This document shows positions 7,922 to 17,725 of a stretch of 64,000 nt of DNA, piece by piece. The position numbers and the translations under genes were made by a program. The notes beneath the pieces are model-generated. The model was not told the origin of the DNA and ran no database searches. It saw nothing but the letters and a program-made list of their open reading frames with translations. Position 1 is the stretch's first letter; each line of letters starts with the position of its first letter. This DNA comes from SNAP01 sp049671745 (GTDB taxonomy: Bacteria > Bacteroidota > Bacteroidia > Bacteroidales > Marinifilaceae). Location: positions 78,186 to 142,185 of the forward strand of contig JBATVL010000089.1 in assembly GCA_049671745.1 (NCBI GenBank), written 5' to 3'.

Positions 7922-9358
7922 ATGATTACATTTATTTTATCCCTGATACTTTTAGTATTGGGGTATTTTACGTACGGTAAATTCGTTGAGAAGTTTTTTG
8001 GTATGGATCCATTAAGACTGACTCCGGTTATGAAATCTAAGGATGGGGTAGATTTTCTCCCTCTTAAACCTTGGAGAATGTTTGTTATTCAGTTCCTTAA
8101 TATTGCTGGTTTAGGACCTATATTCGGTGCCATACTTGGTGCAATGTATGGTCCAATGGCTTATCTGTGGATAGTTCTTGGCTGTATCTTTATGGGTGCT
8201 ACTCATGATTATTTCTCAGGTATGTTGTCTATTCGAGATGGTGGCAATAGTGTGCCTGAGATTGTAGGTAAATATCTTGGCTCTAAGATGAAGTTTGCAT
8301 TAAGAATCTTTTCTATAATGCTGCTTGTTTTTGTTGGGGTAGCCTTTGTTACTGGTCCCGCTGGTCTGCTTGCGGATCTTACTGGAGGTGGTAAAAATAT
8401 ATGGCTTTATGTCATTTTTGCCTATTATCTTATCGCTACTCTTTTACCTGTTAGTAAAATTATTGGTAAGATATATCCTATTTTTGGAGCGGCTCTTATG
8501 GTCATGGCTCTTGGCATAGGTGGTTCTATATTTTATAATTATTTCAATGGTGATCTTCAACTGATGGAGCTTTCTTTTGATAATATGCGTAATTTTCATA
8601 CTGATACTGCTTCTAACATCTTATTTCCTATGATGTTTATAGTTATTTCTTGTGGTGCCATATCTGGTTTCCATTGTACTCAATCGCCTATGATGGCTAG
8701 ATGTATGGAGAATGAGAAATCGGGTAGACCTGTTTTCTTTGGTTCTATGATTACCGAGGGAATAGTGGCTCTTATATGGGCTACGGCTGCTATGAATTTC
8801 TTTGGTGGTGTTGATGGATTAAATGATACTATTGCTGGTGGACATAATCCTGCTTGGATTGTTAATACTATTTGTAATACTTGGCTTGGTAAAGTAGGAG
8901 CTGTATTTGCTATTATTGGTGTTGTGGCTTGTCCCATTACCACTGGAGATACAGCCTTCCGTTCTTGTCGTCTTATTATTGCAGATATATTTCGTTTGCC
9001 TCAAATAAAGATGTCTTATCGTCTTTTAGTATGTATCCCTCTTTTTGCTTTAGGTTTTGTGCTTTCGCAATTAGATTTTTCCACTATATGGAAATATCTT
9101 GGTATAGCTAATCAAATTTTAGCTAGTATATTTTTATGGACAGGTGCACAGTATCTGGTGACTGAAAAGAAGAATCATTTGATGCTTTCTATACCTGCTA
9201 CATTATTGTCTCTTGTTTGCACTTCTTATTTAATGGTAGCTCCTATAAATAATGGTGGACTAGCTTTAGATACAAGTTTGGGATATTCTATATCTTTTAT
9301 TTTTGTGTCCATAATTTTTGTTGCGTTTTGTATAAAATCTCGTAACTTTAAGAACTGA
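7922..9358 (+). CDS. cstA: Carbon starvation protein CstA family transporter
   Basis: This is a polytopic inner-membrane protein with about a dozen hydrophobic segments. It carries the CstA signatures near the N-terminus (FLNIAGLGPIFGAILGAMYGP, residues about 59-79) and CGAISGFHCTQSPMMARC in the middle. CstA proteins import peptides or pyruvate under carbon limitation. At 478 residues it is much shorter than the roughly 700-residue E. coli protein, as is common for the compact CstA of anaerobes and Bacteroidetes. It starts 10 bases after rnr and is followed by the M23 peptidase gene, probably as one unit. The substrate is not evident from sequence. Confidence 0.92.
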   Translation: MITFILSLILLVLGYFTYGKFVEKFFGMDPLRLTPVMKSKDGVDFLPLKPWRMFVIQFLNIAGLGPIFGAILGAMYGPMAYLWIVLGCIFMGATHDYFSGMLSIRDGGNSVPEIVGKYLGSKMKFALRIFSIMLLVFVGVAFVTGPAGLLADLTGGGKNIWLYVIFAYYLIATLLPVSKIIGKIYPIFGAALMVMALGIGGSIFYNYFNGDLQLMELSFDNMRNFHTDTASNILFPMMFIVISCGAISGFHCTQSPMMARCMENEKSGRPVFFGSMITEGIVALIWATAAMNFFGGVDGLNDTIAGGHNPAWIVNTICNTWLGKVGAVFAIIGVVACPITTGDTAFRSCRLIIADIFRLPQIKMSYRLLVCIPLFALGFVLSQLDFSTIWKYLGIANQILASIFLWTGAQYLVTEKKNHLMLSIPATLLSLVCTSYLMVAPINNGGLALDTSLGYSISFIFVSIIFVAFCIKSRNFKN

Positions 9359-9408
9359 AAACTAAATAAGTAGTGTATCTACTTGAAATCTATTATTTTA
9401 AAAGAAAA

Positions 9409-10683
9409 ATGCGCAAACCCTTTAAAAAAATGACTGCTAAGCAGTTTGCTATCATGGCTGGAGTTTTACTGACATTATCGTTGTTGGTATACATGTGTGG
9501 AGTGTCCAATAAATTTATTGGAACAGAAGATGATGAAGAAGAGATAGGAATGATTGATTCTACAGAAAGTCAACAAGTACATATGAAGTATGGTTTGTCA
9601 ATAGATGATTTTCATGTACATACTACTACTGTTAAAAGCAATCAGAATCTTTCCTCTATTCTTGATAAATATGGGGTGTCTTCTAGTAGAGTTTATGAGA
9701 TATGTGAGAAAGCTAAAGATGTCTTTAATGTTAGAAAAATGCGTGCTGGACAGTCTTATTCTGTGCTTTCTTCTAAAGATAGTTTAAATACTCCTGAATA
9801 CTTCATTTATGAAGATTCTTCTTTAGAATATGTGGTTTTTGATCTGCATGATGATATGAAAGTTTATAAGGGTGAGAAAGAGGTTGAAAAGGTTAATAGA
9901 TCTATTAAAGGAACTATTGAATCTTCTCTTTGGAATGCAATGGTTGCAGCTAAAGGGAATCCACTTCTTACTATGAAATTGTCTGAGATTTACCAATGGA
10001 CTATTGATTTCTTTGGTATTACTAAGGGCGATTCTTTTAAGATTTTATATGAGGAATGGTTAGTTGAAGGTAAACCTATTAATCATTTTGAAGTTAAAGC
10101 TGTGGTTCTTACTCATGATGGTAAAGATCATTACGCATATAGATATGAACAAGATGGTAAAGATGGATTTTATGATGAGAATGGAAATAGTTTACAGAAG
10201 GCTTTCTTAAAAGCTCCTTTGAAGTTTTCTCGTATCTCTTCTAAATTTTCTAATCGTCGTTTCCATCCTGTATTTAAGATTTATAGAGCACATCATGGTG
10301 TTGATTATGCTGCTCCTACAGGAACTCCTGTTTATAGTATTGCTGATGGTAAGGTTATTAAAAAGAGATATCAAAAAGGCGGCGCCGGTAGGTATGTTAA
10401 AATAAAGCACAATAGTACATATTCTACTTGTTATATGCATTTCTCTCGTTATGCAAAAGGCATAAAAGTTGGAAGTAGAGTTAAACAAGGACAAATTGTT
10501 GGGTATGTTGGGATGTCTGGTGCTGCTACTGGTCCTCATCTTGATTTTAGAGTATACAAGAACGGAAAACCTGTTAACCCTTTGAAGATAGATTCTCCTT
10601 CTAAAACTCCTATTAACAAAGTAAATAAAGCTGCTTATGCAGTATTGATTAATACTTTACATGAAGGATTGGTTAAGTCATAA
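9409..10683 (+). CDS. Membrane-anchored M23 (LytM-type) metallopeptidase
   Basis: This is a predicted cell-wall endopeptidase or its regulator, acting in the periplasm. I chose the ATG at 9409 (MRKPFKKMTAKQF) over an upstream in-frame GTG because it gives a basic N-terminus and one membrane anchor (about residues 13-32). A LysM/OapA-like region (SSILDKYGVSSSRVYEI) precedes the C-terminal LytM domain. That domain has the HxxxD motif as HHGVD (about 295-299). The second motif reads GPHLDF where canonical enzymes have HxH, so one zinc-ligand histidine is replaced by Asp. Activity therefore may be altered or lost. It lies 50 bases after cstA and is closed by a strong terminator. Confidence 0.88.
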   Translation: MRKPFKKMTAKQFAIMAGVLLTLSLLVYMCGVSNKFIGTEDDEEEIGMIDSTESQQVHMKYGLSIDDFHVHTTTVKSNQNLSSILDKYGVSSSRVYEICEKAKDVFNVRKMRAGQSYSVLSSKDSLNTPEYFIYEDSSLEYVVFDLHDDMKVYKGEKEVEKVNRSIKGTIESSLWNAMVAAKGNPLLTMKLSEIYQWTIDFFGITKGDSFKILYEEWLVEGKPINHFEVKAVVLTHDGKDHYAYRYEQDGKDGFYDENGNSLQKAFLKAPLKFSRISSKFSNRRFHPVFKIYRAHHGVDYAAPTGTPVYSIADGKVIKKRYQKGGAGRYVKIKHNSTYSTCYMHFSRYAKGIKVGSRVKQGQIVGYVGMSGAATGPHLDFRVYKNGKPVNPLKIDSPSKTPINKVNKAAYAVLINTLHEGLVKS

Positions 10684-10710
10684 TTATTGGCTTATCTGAA
10701 ATTATTATAA

Positions 10711-10743
10711 AAAAAAAGGCAAACCTTAGGGTTTGCCTTTTTT
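10711..10743. terminator. Bidirectional terminator between M23 peptidase and trxA
   Basis: The stem aaaggcaaacc / ggtttgccttt has a 3-base loop, seven A before and T6 after. It sits between convergent genes. Confidence 0.85.
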
Positions 10744-10762
10744 ATATATATGAAGCTTAGTA

Positions 10763-11080
10763 TTATAATTGAGCATCAATCTTAGCTGCTAATGCATTTT
10801 TTGCACATGCACCAACTTGTTTGTCTACTACTTCACCACCTTTAATGATAAGGATAGTAGGTATGTTTCTAACTTTGAATTTAGCAGCAGTCTCAGGACA
10901 GCTATCTACATCAACTTTAGCTATTACTGCTTTTCCTTCGTATTCTCCTGATAATTCCTCTATTATAGGAAGCATCATTTTACAAGGTCCACACCATTCT
11001 GCCCAAAAGTCAACTACCACAGGTTTGTCTGACTTAAGTACTAATTCTTCGAAATTTGCATCGTTTACTATTATTGCCAT
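10763..11080 (-). CDS. trxA: Thioredoxin
   Basis: This small cytoplasmic dithiol oxidoreductase has the active site WCGPC with C30 and C33, the conserved buried Asp/Trp segment VVVDFWAEWC, and the cis-proline loop RNIPT. I take the ATG at 11080 (MAIIVNDANF), which gives 105 residues, the normal thioredoxin size. The frame is open further upstream but would run into the 3' end of dnaE. It lies 43 bases after dnaE and is probably the last gene of the purN-dnaE-trxA unit. The bidirectional terminator at 10711-10743 follows. Confidence 0.96.
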   Translation of the reverse strand: MAIIVNDANFEELVLKSDKPVVVDFWAEWCGPCKMMLPIIEELSGEYEGKAVIAKVDVDSCPETAAKFKVRNIPTILIIKGGEVVDKQVGACAKNALAAKIDAQL

Positions 11081-11123
11081 CTTTATTGTATTTATGGTTA
11101 ATAAATCTTTTTCAGTACGCAAT

Positions 11124-14100
11124 TTAGCTAATTTTGATTTGAATAGCATCATTATTAGCAAAATATTGCAACAGTTCGGATGAGATGTTAATTTTACATT
11201 TCTTTGAAATAAATGGTAGAGTTGAACTTCTTCCATCATAAATCATGAAGTTAACATGTATGTTTCCAGGGTTTTGTATAAAACAAGAATAAAGTTCGTT
11301 TGTTAATTCATCTGTTATCTTTGAAGAGTCTACAAGTATGTTAACATTTTTTATGAGTTGCTCTTCCATCTCTGTTAGCAAATCAATAGCATTTATCTTA
11401 AAATCAAGTTGATTCTCATCTCCCCATGATTTCTTCTGTACTTTTCCTTTTATAAAGATAGATGTGCCTATGTTAATATAGTTTTTGAAATCTATATAAT
11501 CTTTTCCAAAAAGAGGTATTTCATATGTTTCTGTGAAATCTTCTATTTTGAATATTGCAAAGGGATTTCCTTTTTTTGTCATTCCCTCTCTGGCCTCTGT
11601 TATGATTCCAGCTACCGTTATATCCTTATTTAAGAATTCGGCCATATTCTCATTTAGCTTTTTGGCTGATGTGCAAAATGAGTCTATGTATAATCTGTAT
11701 TCATCCAAAGGGTGAGAGGTAAGATACATGCCTATTAACTCTTTTTCTTTGTTTGCCGTTTCTATATCTGACCATTTCCCACATTCAGGTATTATAGGAT
11801 TCTCTATCTGATATTCTTCCATATCTCCAAATAGAGATAATATGCCTGAGCCGCTTTCGTTTTGTACTTTATTACCAAATTTATGTAAGGTCTCTAATAT
11901 AGGTGTTACTCCATCTGGAGCATTGAAATATTGACTTCTCTTAAATCCAAAACCATCGAAACCACCAGCCATGACTAGATTCTCTATAGCCTTTTTATTT
12001 ACAGCTCTTAGATTTACTCTTTTAAAGAAATCATATACATCTTTATATGGCCCTTTATCTGTTCTTTCTTTTATTATATTCTCTACAGCCGCATCTCCAA
12101 CACCTTTAATAGCTGCCATGGCAAAACGGATTTCTCCCTTTTTATTTACCATGAATTGGTCGTATGATTCATTTACATCTGGAGTTAATACGTTTAATCC
12201 CATTCGTTTACATTCGTCCATGAATATACTAACTTTCTCTATCTGAGATAGATTATGAGATAGTACAGCTGCCATAAACTCAGCAGGATAATGTGCTTTA
12301 AGAAATCCTGTTTGATATGCTATATATGCGTAACATACAGAGTGAGACTTATTGAAGGCGTAAGAAGCAAATGCCTCCCAGTCTTTCCAAATCTTCTCTA
12401 TAAGATCATCTATTGTTTTTATTTTAGTATCTCGTCCTTTTACCTTTTCTTCATAGCCTGATACGAATTCTTCATTTGCCTTACACCCATCGATAAACTG
12501 TACTTTTAGCTTATCCATTTCCTTTATTTTTTTCTTACCCATAGCTTTACGTAGGGAATCGGACATTCCTCGTGAGAAACCTCCAAGAGTACGTGATTGA
12601 AGCATTACCTGTTCTTGATATACAGTAATTCCATATGTATTATTCAAATGAGGCTCCATTAGTGGGTGATCGTAGATGATCTCTTCCTCTCCATGTTTAC
12701 GCTTAATGAAGGTGGGTATATATTCCATAGGACCTGGACGATATAGAGCATTCATTGCTACTAAATCTTCGAATTTATTGGGCTTTAAGGCTCTAAGGTG
12801 TTTCTTCATTCCTGGTGATTCAAACTGAAATATACCAGTTGTTTCTCCATTAGAGAATAAGTCGAAGGTTTCTTTATCTTCTAAAGATACATTGTCTATA
12901 TCTACATCTATTCCTCTTGAGAGTTTGATGTTTTTTATAGTGTCTTTTATTATTGATAGAGTTCTTAACCCAAGAAAGTCCATTTTTAGAATTCCTACCG
13001 GTTCTACAAAACGGCCATCATATTGTGTTGTAAGTAGATCATCATCTTTAGATGGTTGTACGGGTAGGTTCTCAATTAGTGGATCTCTACCAATAAGAAT
13101 ACCACAAGCATGCACTCCTTGTTGGCGTACTGATCCTTCAAGAATTTCTGCAAGTTCTATTGTTTTGGCAATTAGAGGATTGTCTGATTCTTTTTCTTTT
13201 TCTAAGTCTGGATTTTCTTTATATGCTTTTGGTAAAGACATTTTTGGACCGTCTGGTATCATCTTTGCCAATCGGTTGGCTTCAGATAGATCTAACTTAA
13301 GTACACGTGCTACATCTTTTATTGCAGATTTGGCTGCCATTGTTCCGAAAGTGATAATGTGTGCTACTTTGTCTTTTCCGTATTTCTCTGTTACCCAGTC
13401 TAAAACTTGCTGACGACCTATATCATCAAAGTCAATATCAATATCTGGCATAGATATACGATCTGGATTTAAGAATCTCTCAAATAGTAGATCGTATTTT
13501 ATTGGGTCTATACTTGTTATTCCTGTACAATAAGCAACAGCTGAACCTGCTGCTGAACCACGACCTGGTCCAACAACAACTCCCATATCTCTTCCTGCTT
13601 GTATAAAATCTTGTACAATAAGAAAATATCCAGGGAATCCCATATTTTTTATTGTTGCAAGCTCAAAGTCAATTCTTTCTAAAACATCCTCTGGAATAGG
13701 ATTACCATATCTAGGTTTTGCTCCTTCGTAAGTTAAGTGTTTTAAATATTCATCCTCATCAGAGAAACCATCAGGTAGAGGAAAATCTGGCATAATTGGA
13801 TCGTGATCTAGTTCGTAGAACTCTACCTTGTCAACTATCTCTTGTGTGTTTCTTATTGCCTCTGGCACGTCTTTAAATAGCTCATTCATCTCTTCTTGAG
13901 TCTTGAACCATTCTTGTCGAGTATAGCGCATTCTTGTTGGATCGTCTACATCTCTACCTGTATTTAGGCAGATAAGTAAATCATGAGCCTCAGCATCTTC
14001 TTTGTTTAAGAAATGTACATCATTTGTAGCTATTACTTTTATATCTAACCTCTTAGAAATATCCATTATTGCTTGATTGCAAATAATCTGGTTGTCGTAG

Positions 14101-14663
14101 ATATTCTTATCCATATCTGCGTTACCTGATGGATGACGCATTATTTCAAGATAATAATCATCTCCAAATACATTTTTGTACCACATTGCTGATTCTTCAG
14201 CTTCTGTAACATGACCTTTCATTATTTTTTGAGGAACTTCTCCTCCTAGACATGCAGAGGAGATTATTAAACCTTCTTTATATTGCTCAAGTATTTCTTT
14301 GTCTACTCTAGGTTTATAGTAATATCCCTCTATATACGAAAGTGAGCAAAGTTTTACTAAGTTGTGGTAACCTATTTCGTTTTTTGCTAGAATGATAAGA
14401 TGCTCTCCTGAACGGTCTTCTCTTACTTTTTTATCATGTCTTGAGGTTCTTGATACATATGCTTCTATACCTAGTACCGCTTTTATATTATATTTTTTTG
14501 CTGTGTCAAAAAACAACTTTATTCCAAACATATTTCCATGATCAGTTAGAGATACGGCTGACATATTATTTTCTGATGCTTTATTTAGCATCTTTTCAAT
14601 ATTTGTAGCCCCATCTAGTATGGAAAATTGTGAGTGAACATGGAAATGTGTAAATGGAATCAT
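11124..14663 (-). CDS. dnaE: DNA polymerase III alpha subunit
   Basis: This is the replicative DNA polymerase catalytic subunit (C-family). It begins with a PHP domain (HFHVHSQFS at the N-terminus). The polymerase core shows GPGRGSAAGSAV (about 368-379) and the catalytic aspartates in PDIDIDFDD (about 402-410). Fingers and clamp-binding regions follow, then an OB fold near residue 1020 (ITVAGIITEAREG). The 1179-residue length is near E. coli DnaE; the last part is short compared with some Bacteroidetes orthologues. purN ends one base upstream and trxA lies just downstream, so the three look co-transcribed. Confidence 0.97.
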   Translation of the reverse strand: MIPFTHFHVHSQFSILDGATNIEKMLNKASENNMSAVSLTDHGNMFGIKLFFDTAKKYNIKAVLGIEAYVSRTSRHDKKVREDRSGEHLIILAKNEIGYHNLVKLCSLSYIEGYYYKPRVDKEILEQYKEGLIISSACLGGEVPQKIMKGHVTEAEESAMWYKNVFGDDYYLEIMRHPSGNADMDKNIYDNQIICNQAIMDISKRLDIKVIATNDVHFLNKEDAEAHDLLICLNTGRDVDDPTRMRYTRQEWFKTQEEMNELFKDVPEAIRNTQEIVDKVEFYELDHDPIMPDFPLPDGFSDEDEYLKHLTYEGAKPRYGNPIPEDVLERIDFELATIKNMGFPGYFLIVQDFIQAGRDMGVVVGPGRGSAAGSAVAYCTGITSIDPIKYDLLFERFLNPDRISMPDIDIDFDDIGRQQVLDWVTEKYGKDKVAHIITFGTMAAKSAIKDVARVLKLDLSEANRLAKMIPDGPKMSLPKAYKENPDLEKEKESDNPLIAKTIELAEILEGSVRQQGVHACGILIGRDPLIENLPVQPSKDDDLLTTQYDGRFVEPVGILKMDFLGLRTLSIIKDTIKNIKLSRGIDVDIDNVSLEDKETFDLFSNGETTGIFQFESPGMKKHLRALKPNKFEDLVAMNALYRPGPMEYIPTFIKRKHGEEEIIYDHPLMEPHLNNTYGITVYQEQVMLQSRTLGGFSRGMSDSLRKAMGKKKIKEMDKLKVQFIDGCKANEEFVSGYEEKVKGRDTKIKTIDDLIEKIWKDWEAFASYAFNKSHSVCYAYIAYQTGFLKAHYPAEFMAAVLSHNLSQIEKVSIFMDECKRMGLNVLTPDVNESYDQFMVNKKGEIRFAMAAIKGVGDAAVENIIKERTDKGPYKDVYDFFKRVNLRAVNKKAIENLVMAGGFDGFGFKRSQYFNAPDGVTPILETLHKFGNKVQNESGSGILSLFGDMEEYQIENPIIPECGKWSDIETANKEKELIGMYLTSHPLDEYRLYIDSFCTSAKKLNENMAEFLNKDITVAGIITEAREGMTKKGNPFAIFKIEDFTETYEIPLFGKDYIDFKNYINIGTSIFIKGKVQKKSWGDENQLDFKINAIDLLTEMEEQLIKNVNILVDSSKITDELTNELYSCFIQNPGNIHVNFMIYDGRSSTLPFISKKCKINISSELLQYFANNDAIQIKIS

Positions 14664-14664
14664 A

Positions 14665-15237
14665 CTATAATTGTTTTTCTATTGTTTGTTCTATAATGCG
14701 TGGAAAATTTTCTTGCTCCAATATATGAATTTTATCGGCTAATGTATCAGATGTGTCATTTTCATCTAAACTGCATTTTGCTTGGAATATTGTGTTACCC
14801 TCGTCGTAATTCTCATTTACAAAGTGAATTGTGATTCCCGATTCTTTTTCTTTATTATCTATTACTGCTTTGTGTACTTTTGATCCATACATTCCTTTTC
14901 CTCCATAATTTGGTAATAGGGCTGGATGTATGTTAATTATTCTATTTGGATATAATTTAACTAATTCATTTGGAATTAGCCATAAAAATCCTGCCAAAAT
15001 AATGTAGTCTATTTTCTTGTCCTTTAGTAATTCAATTATACTGTTATTCTCATAAAAATCTTCTCTATTAAATATTTTAAATGGTATTTCTAAGTGTTTT
15101 GCTCTCTCAATTGCATAAGCTTTAGGATTATTGCAAAACAAATATTCTACAGAGATTCTTGTGTTATTCTCGAAATATCTTGCTATGTTTTCGGCGTTAG
15201 ATCCTGATCCTGAGGCAAATATCGCTATTTTTTTCAT
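14665..15237 (-). CDS. purN: Phosphoribosylglycinamide formyltransferase
   Basis: PurN transfers a formyl group from 10-formyl-THF to GAR in purine synthesis. Visible motifs are the N-terminal ASGSGSNAENI phosphate-binding loop, the catalytic region IINIHPALLPNYGGKGMYG with the essential His, and the SGITIHFVNENYDEG signature carrying the catalytic Asp. The 190-residue length is standard. It is the first gene of the minus-strand unit and ends immediately before dnaE. purF lies far away at 61.6 kb, so the purine genes are scattered. Confidence 0.96.
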   Translation of the reverse strand: MKKIAIFASGSGSNAENIARYFENNTRISVEYLFCNNPKAYAIERAKHLEIPFKIFNREDFYENNSIIELLKDKKIDYIILAGFLWLIPNELVKLYPNRIINIHPALLPNYGGKGMYGSKVHKAVIDNKEKESGITIHFVNENYDEGNTIFQAKCSLDENDTSDTLADKIHILEQENFPRIIEQTIEKQL

Positions 15238-15299
15238 TTCGTTATAGTGTTGGTTAATAAGATTGTAAAAGTATAAAAACTTTAAATTGGGAGAAAAAG

Positions 15300-15330
15300 T
15301 TTTTAAAGAAAAAAATAAAATTTAACTTTG
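15300..15330 (+). promoter_or_regulatory. Promoter of acpP-fabF-rnc
   Basis: TTTT (15300-15303) and TAACTTTG (15323-15330) are separated by 19 bases, fitting the Bacteroidetes pattern with one mismatch at -33. It implies a leader of about 85 bases before acpP. Confidence 0.65.
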
Positions 15331-15421
15331 CACTGATTAGGTAAAAAAAGCACTCTCTTTTTTGAGATTTTTTTAGCTAAAGACTATGTAAATTTATTGT
15401 TAAATTAAAAATTAGAAAGTT

Positions 15422-15655
15422 ATGTCTGACATTGCAACTAGAGTAAAAGCAATAATCGTTGACAAGTTGGGTGTTGATGAAACAGAAGTTAAGAATGAAG
15501 CAAGCTTCACTAACGACCTTGGTGCTGATTCATTGGATACTGTTGAACTAATCATGGAATTAGAGAAAGAATTCAACATCACTATTCCAGATGATCAAGC
15601 TGAAAAAATTGCTACTGTTGGAAACGCTGTTTCTTACGTAGAAGCTAACGCATAA
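15422..15655 (+). CDS. acpP: Acyl carrier protein
   Basis: ACP carries growing acyl chains on a phosphopantetheine arm during fatty-acid synthesis. The attachment serine is S37 in LGADSLDTVE. The 77-residue acidic protein has the usual helical ACP pattern. It is the first gene of an acpP-fabF-rnc unit, a conserved bacterial order, and lies downstream of a clear promoter with a long leader. Confidence 0.98.
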   Translation: MSDIATRVKAIIVDKLGVDETEVKNEASFTNDLGADSLDTVELIMELEKEFNITIPDDQAEKIATVGNAVSYVEANA

Positions 15656-15679
15656 GCAAATAATTAATTCAAAAAATTC

Positions 15680-16930
15680 ATGGAATTAAAACGAGTAGTT
15701 ATAACTGGCCTGGGGACTATGAACCCTATAGGCAATAACATCTCTGAGTTTTGGGACAGCCTGAAGAATGGAGTAAGCGGTGCTGCCCCTATTACTCGTT
15801 TTGATGCTTCAAAATTTAAGACGCAATTTGCGTGTGAAGTAAAGGGATATGTAGCGACTGATCATTTCGATAGAAAAGAAGCTAGAAAACTTGATAGATT
15901 TTCTCAATTCGGTATTATTGCCGCTAATGAGGCTGTTGGGGATTCTGGTTTAGATCTAGAAGCAGAGAACTTGAAACGCATTGGAGTTATTTGGGGAGCT
16001 GGTATTGGTGGTTTAGAAACTTTTTTCGAAGAAGACATTAACTTCGCTAAAGGTGATGGAACACCAAGATTCAACCCTTTTTATATTCCTAAGATGATTG
16101 CCAATATGGCAGGTGGCCATATTGCTATAAAACATGGTTTTAAAGGACCTAACTACACAACTGTTTCAGCTTGTGCATCTTCTTCGCATGCGATGTATGA
16201 TGCTATGAACCTAATTCGTTTAGGTAAAGCTGATGTGTTTGTTGCTGGTGGGTCTGAAGCTGCTATTACTCCTTCTGGAGTGGGTGGTTTCAATGCTATG
16301 AAAGCAATTTCATCACGTAATGATGATCCTAAATCAGCCTCTAGACCATTTGACAAAGACAGAGATGGATTTGTAATGGCTGAAGGTGCTGGAGCATTAA
16401 TATTAGAAGAGTATGAACATGCAATAAAGCGTGGAGCTAAGATCTATGCTGAACTTGCTGGAGGTGCTATTAATGATGATGCATACCATATGACAGCTCC
16501 TTCTGGAGAAGGTTCATATGATGTTATGCTTTTAGCTTTGGAAGATGCTAATATGAAGCCTGAGGATATTGATTATATCAATGTGCACGGAACTTCTACA
16601 GGTCTTGGAGATATCTCTGAACCTGCTTCTGTCCAAAAAGCTTTTGGTGATCACGCTTATGAGTTGAATATTAGTTCAACAAAGTCTATGACTGGACACT
16701 TGCTTGGAGCAGCTGGAGCTGTCGAAGCAATTGCTTCTGTTATGGCAATGAACCATTCACTTGTGCCGCCTACAATCAACCATTTCGAATTAGATCCTGA
16801 GTTGGATTCTAAATTGAATTTCACATTCAATAAGGCTCAGGAAAGAAAGATTAATGTTGCTATGAGTAACACTTTCGGTTTTGGTGGACATAACGCGTGT
16901 ATTATTTTCAAAACTTTTACAGATAAGTAA
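15680..16930 (+). CDS. fabF: 3-oxoacyl-ACP synthase II
   Basis: FabF elongates acyl-ACP by decarboxylative condensation with malonyl-ACP. The Cys-His-His catalytic triad is visible at C165 (SACASSS), H303 (NVHGTST) and H340 (MTGHLLGAAG). The C-terminal SNTFGFGGHNAC glycine-rich element is intact. At 416 residues it has the family length. It starts 24 bases after acpP, with its carrier protein as operon partner. Confidence 0.98.
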   Translation: MELKRVVITGLGTMNPIGNNISEFWDSLKNGVSGAAPITRFDASKFKTQFACEVKGYVATDHFDRKEARKLDRFSQFGIIAANEAVGDSGLDLEAENLKRIGVIWGAGIGGLETFFEEDINFAKGDGTPRFNPFYIPKMIANMAGGHIAIKHGFKGPNYTTVSACASSSHAMYDAMNLIRLGKADVFVAGGSEAAITPSGVGGFNAMKAISSRNDDPKSASRPFDKDRDGFVMAEGAGALILEEYEHAIKRGAKIYAELAGGAINDDAYHMTAPSGEGSYDVMLLALEDANMKPEDIDYINVHGTSTGLGDISEPASVQKAFGDHAYELNISSTKSMTGHLLGAAGAVEAIASVMAMNHSLVPPTINHFELDPELDSKLNFTFNKAQERKINVAMSNTFGFGGHNACIIFKTFTDK

Positions 16931-16933
16931 TCT

Positions 16934-17653
16934 GTGAGATCTAAATTACTACAATCCATAAAACTTCGTTTTTCCTCAGGGAAGAAGTTTTATGGATTGT
17001 CTTATTCAGACCTAGGCTTTGTACCAGAGAATGAGGAGATTTTTCGTTTGGCACTTATTCACAGATCTGCATCAGTTTATAAAGATGGTTTTGCCATTAA
17101 TAATGAACGACTAGAGTTTTTAGGTGATGCGGTTTTGGGAGCAATAGTTGCTGAAATGTTATATAAATTCTTCCCAAATAAAGGAGAGGGGTTTTTAACA
17201 CAGCTTCGCTCGAAAATAGTTAGTAGAGAATCTTTAAATAAGCTTGCTATTGAGTTAGGCTTAGATAAAGAAGTTATATCAAAAGCTGATTTATCGAGAA
17301 ATAAACATATTTATGGTGATGTTTTTGAATCGTTTATAGGAGCAACTTATCTTGACCAAGGATATGGAGTTACAAAACAATTTATAGAACAACATATATT
17401 TCCAAATTATATTGACATAGAAAAGTTGGTTGAACTGGATACTAACTACAAAAGTAGATTGGTTGAATGGGCACAAAAGAATAAAAAGGAATTATTCTTT
17501 GATACTAATGAATCAATACCTCCTGTTAAAGGATGCGTATTTTTATCTCAAATATTAATAGAAGGTGATGTGTTAGGAGAAGGAAGAGGTCACTCTAAGA
17601 AGGAAGCAGAGCAGAAAGCTGCTAAAGAAGTTATCCATCATATATTGGATTAA
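16934..17653 (+). CDS. rnc: Ribonuclease III
   Basis: RNase III cleaves double-stranded RNA in rRNA and mRNA processing. The signature NNERLEFLGDAVLGA (about 55-69) carries the catalytic acidic residues, and GDVFESFIGATYLDQG holds the second acidic pair. A C-terminal dsRNA-binding domain (about 175-239) ends in HSKKEAEQKAAKEV. The start is a GTG three bases after the fabF stop, so initiation is probably coupled to fabF translation. The 239-residue length is normal. It is the last gene of the unit, closed by a strong hairpin. Confidence 0.96.
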   Translation: MRSKLLQSIKLRFSSGKKFYGLSYSDLGFVPENEEIFRLALIHRSASVYKDGFAINNERLEFLGDAVLGAIVAEMLYKFFPNKGEGFLTQLRSKIVSRESLNKLAIELGLDKEVISKADLSRNKHIYGDVFESFIGATYLDQGYGVTKQFIEQHIFPNYIDIEKLVELDTNYKSRLVEWAQKNKKELFFDTNESIPPVKGCVFLSQILIEGDVLGEGRGHSKKEAEQKAAKEVIHHILD

Positions 17654-17675
17654 CTTTAACCTATTTTAATATTAG

Positions 17676-17707
17676 AAAAAGGTGGATATTATATATCCAC
17701 CTTTTTT
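17676..17707. terminator. Bidirectional terminator between rnc and efp
   Basis: A 9-bp perfect stem, ggtggatat / atatccacc, is preceded by A5 and followed by T7. It serves convergent genes. Confidence 0.85.
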
Positions 17708-17725
17708 TAATTTATATAAAGAGTA

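Noticed and set aside
11081..11239. N-terminal extension of thioredoxin
   Set aside because: It would overlap dnaE and add 53 residues outside the thioredoxin fold.
16153..16356. Minus-strand frame inside fabF and many similar antisense frames
   Set aside because: They lie wholly within well-identified genes on the other strand and have no motif of their own.
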